Positions 6,645-6,968 of a DNA stretch of 6,968 bases are shown here, one piece after another. The stretch comes from Lachnospiraceae bacterium (GTDB lineage: Bacteria; Bacillota; Clostridia; Lachnospirales; Lachnospiraceae), in assembly GCA_900751785.1 (NCBI GenBank), contig CAADSM010000076.1, positions 1 through 6,968 on the forward strand, written 5' to 3'. The stretch's first letter is position 1. The number at the start of each line of letters is the position of its first letter. The notes under the pieces were generated by a model. It was not told the origin of the DNA. It saw only the letters and a list, made by a program, of their open reading frames with translations, and did not search any database. The position numbers were made by a program, and so were the translations under genes.

Positions 6645-6688
6645 GAAAGGGGCAGGATGCTTTTTGGCATCCTGCCCCTTTCTTTCTC
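6645..6688 (+). terminator. Intrinsic terminator of the DUF3783-like gene
   Basis: A 16-bp perfect stem pairs 6645-6660 with 6667-6682 around the six-base loop TTTTTG. The right arm and what follows are pyrimidine/T-rich (CTTTCTTTCTC). It lies 30 nt after the plus-strand stop codon. Read on the minus strand the stem is followed by GTGGTG with no U-tract, so it serves mainly the plus-strand gene, although it may also stabilise the 3' end of the convergent transcript. Confidence 0.85.
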
Positions 6689-6709
6689 ACTGCGCCTCAG
6701 CGCCGCGAA

Positions 6710-6968
6710 TTATTTGTCTTCTTTTTTCTTAAGAACGATTACTCCTGCCGCTGCTGCAACTGCTACAGCTGCTGCAACTGCAAATGGAAGTGCGTTCGCC
6801 GTATCGCCGGTCTTTACTGCCTTTGATCCGGAAGTATTTGAAGAAGAACTATTGCCGCTGTTGGATGATCCGCCTGTCTGACCGTCGTTTCCTGTGCCAG
6901 TCTGTCCGTTATCTCCGCCAGTGGAGACCGGAGTCAGTTTTGCGAGCGCATCCTCGAGTGCTGATACA
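6710..6968 (-). CDS. C-terminal end of a surface-anchored protein (partial)
   Basis: An open frame enters from the right edge and stops at TAA (6712-6710), giving the last 85 residues of a longer protein. It begins VSALEDALAKLTP, which looks like the end of a helical repeat (FIVAR-like, uncertain). Next comes a Gly/Ser/Asn/Thr/Gln-rich linker (about 16-48) typical of wall-spanning stalks, then VKTGDTANALP (51-61). An Ala/Val-rich membrane helix (about 62-79) and the tail KKKEDK complete it. This TG-motif, helix and positive-tail order is the layout of sortase sorting signals. A canonical LPxTG is absent, with AVKTGD in its place, so either a divergent sortase or simple membrane anchoring is possible. 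The catalytic or binding part lies outside the window, so the role is unknown. It converges on the DUF3783 gene. Confidence 0.82.
   Translation of the reverse strand, partial: VSALEDALAKLTPVSTGGDNGQTGTGNDGQTGGSSNSGNSSSSNTSGSKAVKTGDTANALPFAVAAAVAVAAAAGVIVLKKKEDK

Overview
The window looks like chromosomal DNA from a spore-forming Clostridia-type Firmicute, most likely a Lachnospiraceae-like gut anaerobe. The evidence is a YlmC/YmxH sporulation protein beside nrdR, AGGAGG-type ribosome binding sites, intrinsic terminators with U-tracts, and a surface protein with a sortase-like tail. Base composition is moderate. The species assignment is inference.

Layout from left to right. Positions 1-275 hold a giant imperfect inverted repeat that can fold into one long hairpin and runs off the left edge. 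Then come five minus-strand genes, read from right to left: truA (5169-4429), an exonuclease III/ExoA-type AP endonuclease (4411-3656), a His-rich CobW/COG0523 G3E GTPase (3572-2421), a second, degenerate G3E GTPase fused to a DUF1980-like domain (2293-1346), and a PfkB-family fructokinase (1276-317). All five lie head to tail with gaps of 17 to 127 nt and no convincing internal terminator, so they may be one transcription unit. A good vegetative promoter (TTGAGG-17-TATACT) just downstream of nrdR would drive it. Its -10 box lies in the loop of the nrdR terminator.

Further right, nrdR (5708-5259) has its own promoter, which overlaps the end of the ylmC-like gene (6008-5754). A DUF3783-like gene (6237-6614) is transcribed the other way and ends at a 16-bp perfect stem terminator. 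The right edge holds the C-terminal end of a minus-strand surface protein (6968-6710), with a Gly/Ser/Asn/Thr-rich linker, a TGD motif, an Ala/Val-rich membrane helix and a lysine-rich tail.

Most genes are housekeeping: tRNA pseudouridylation, base-excision repair, ribonucleotide reductase control and sugar phosphorylation. The less ordinary parts are the pair of G3E GTPases, which suggests zinc or other metal handling, the long hairpin, and the overlapping terminator/promoter between nrdR and truA.
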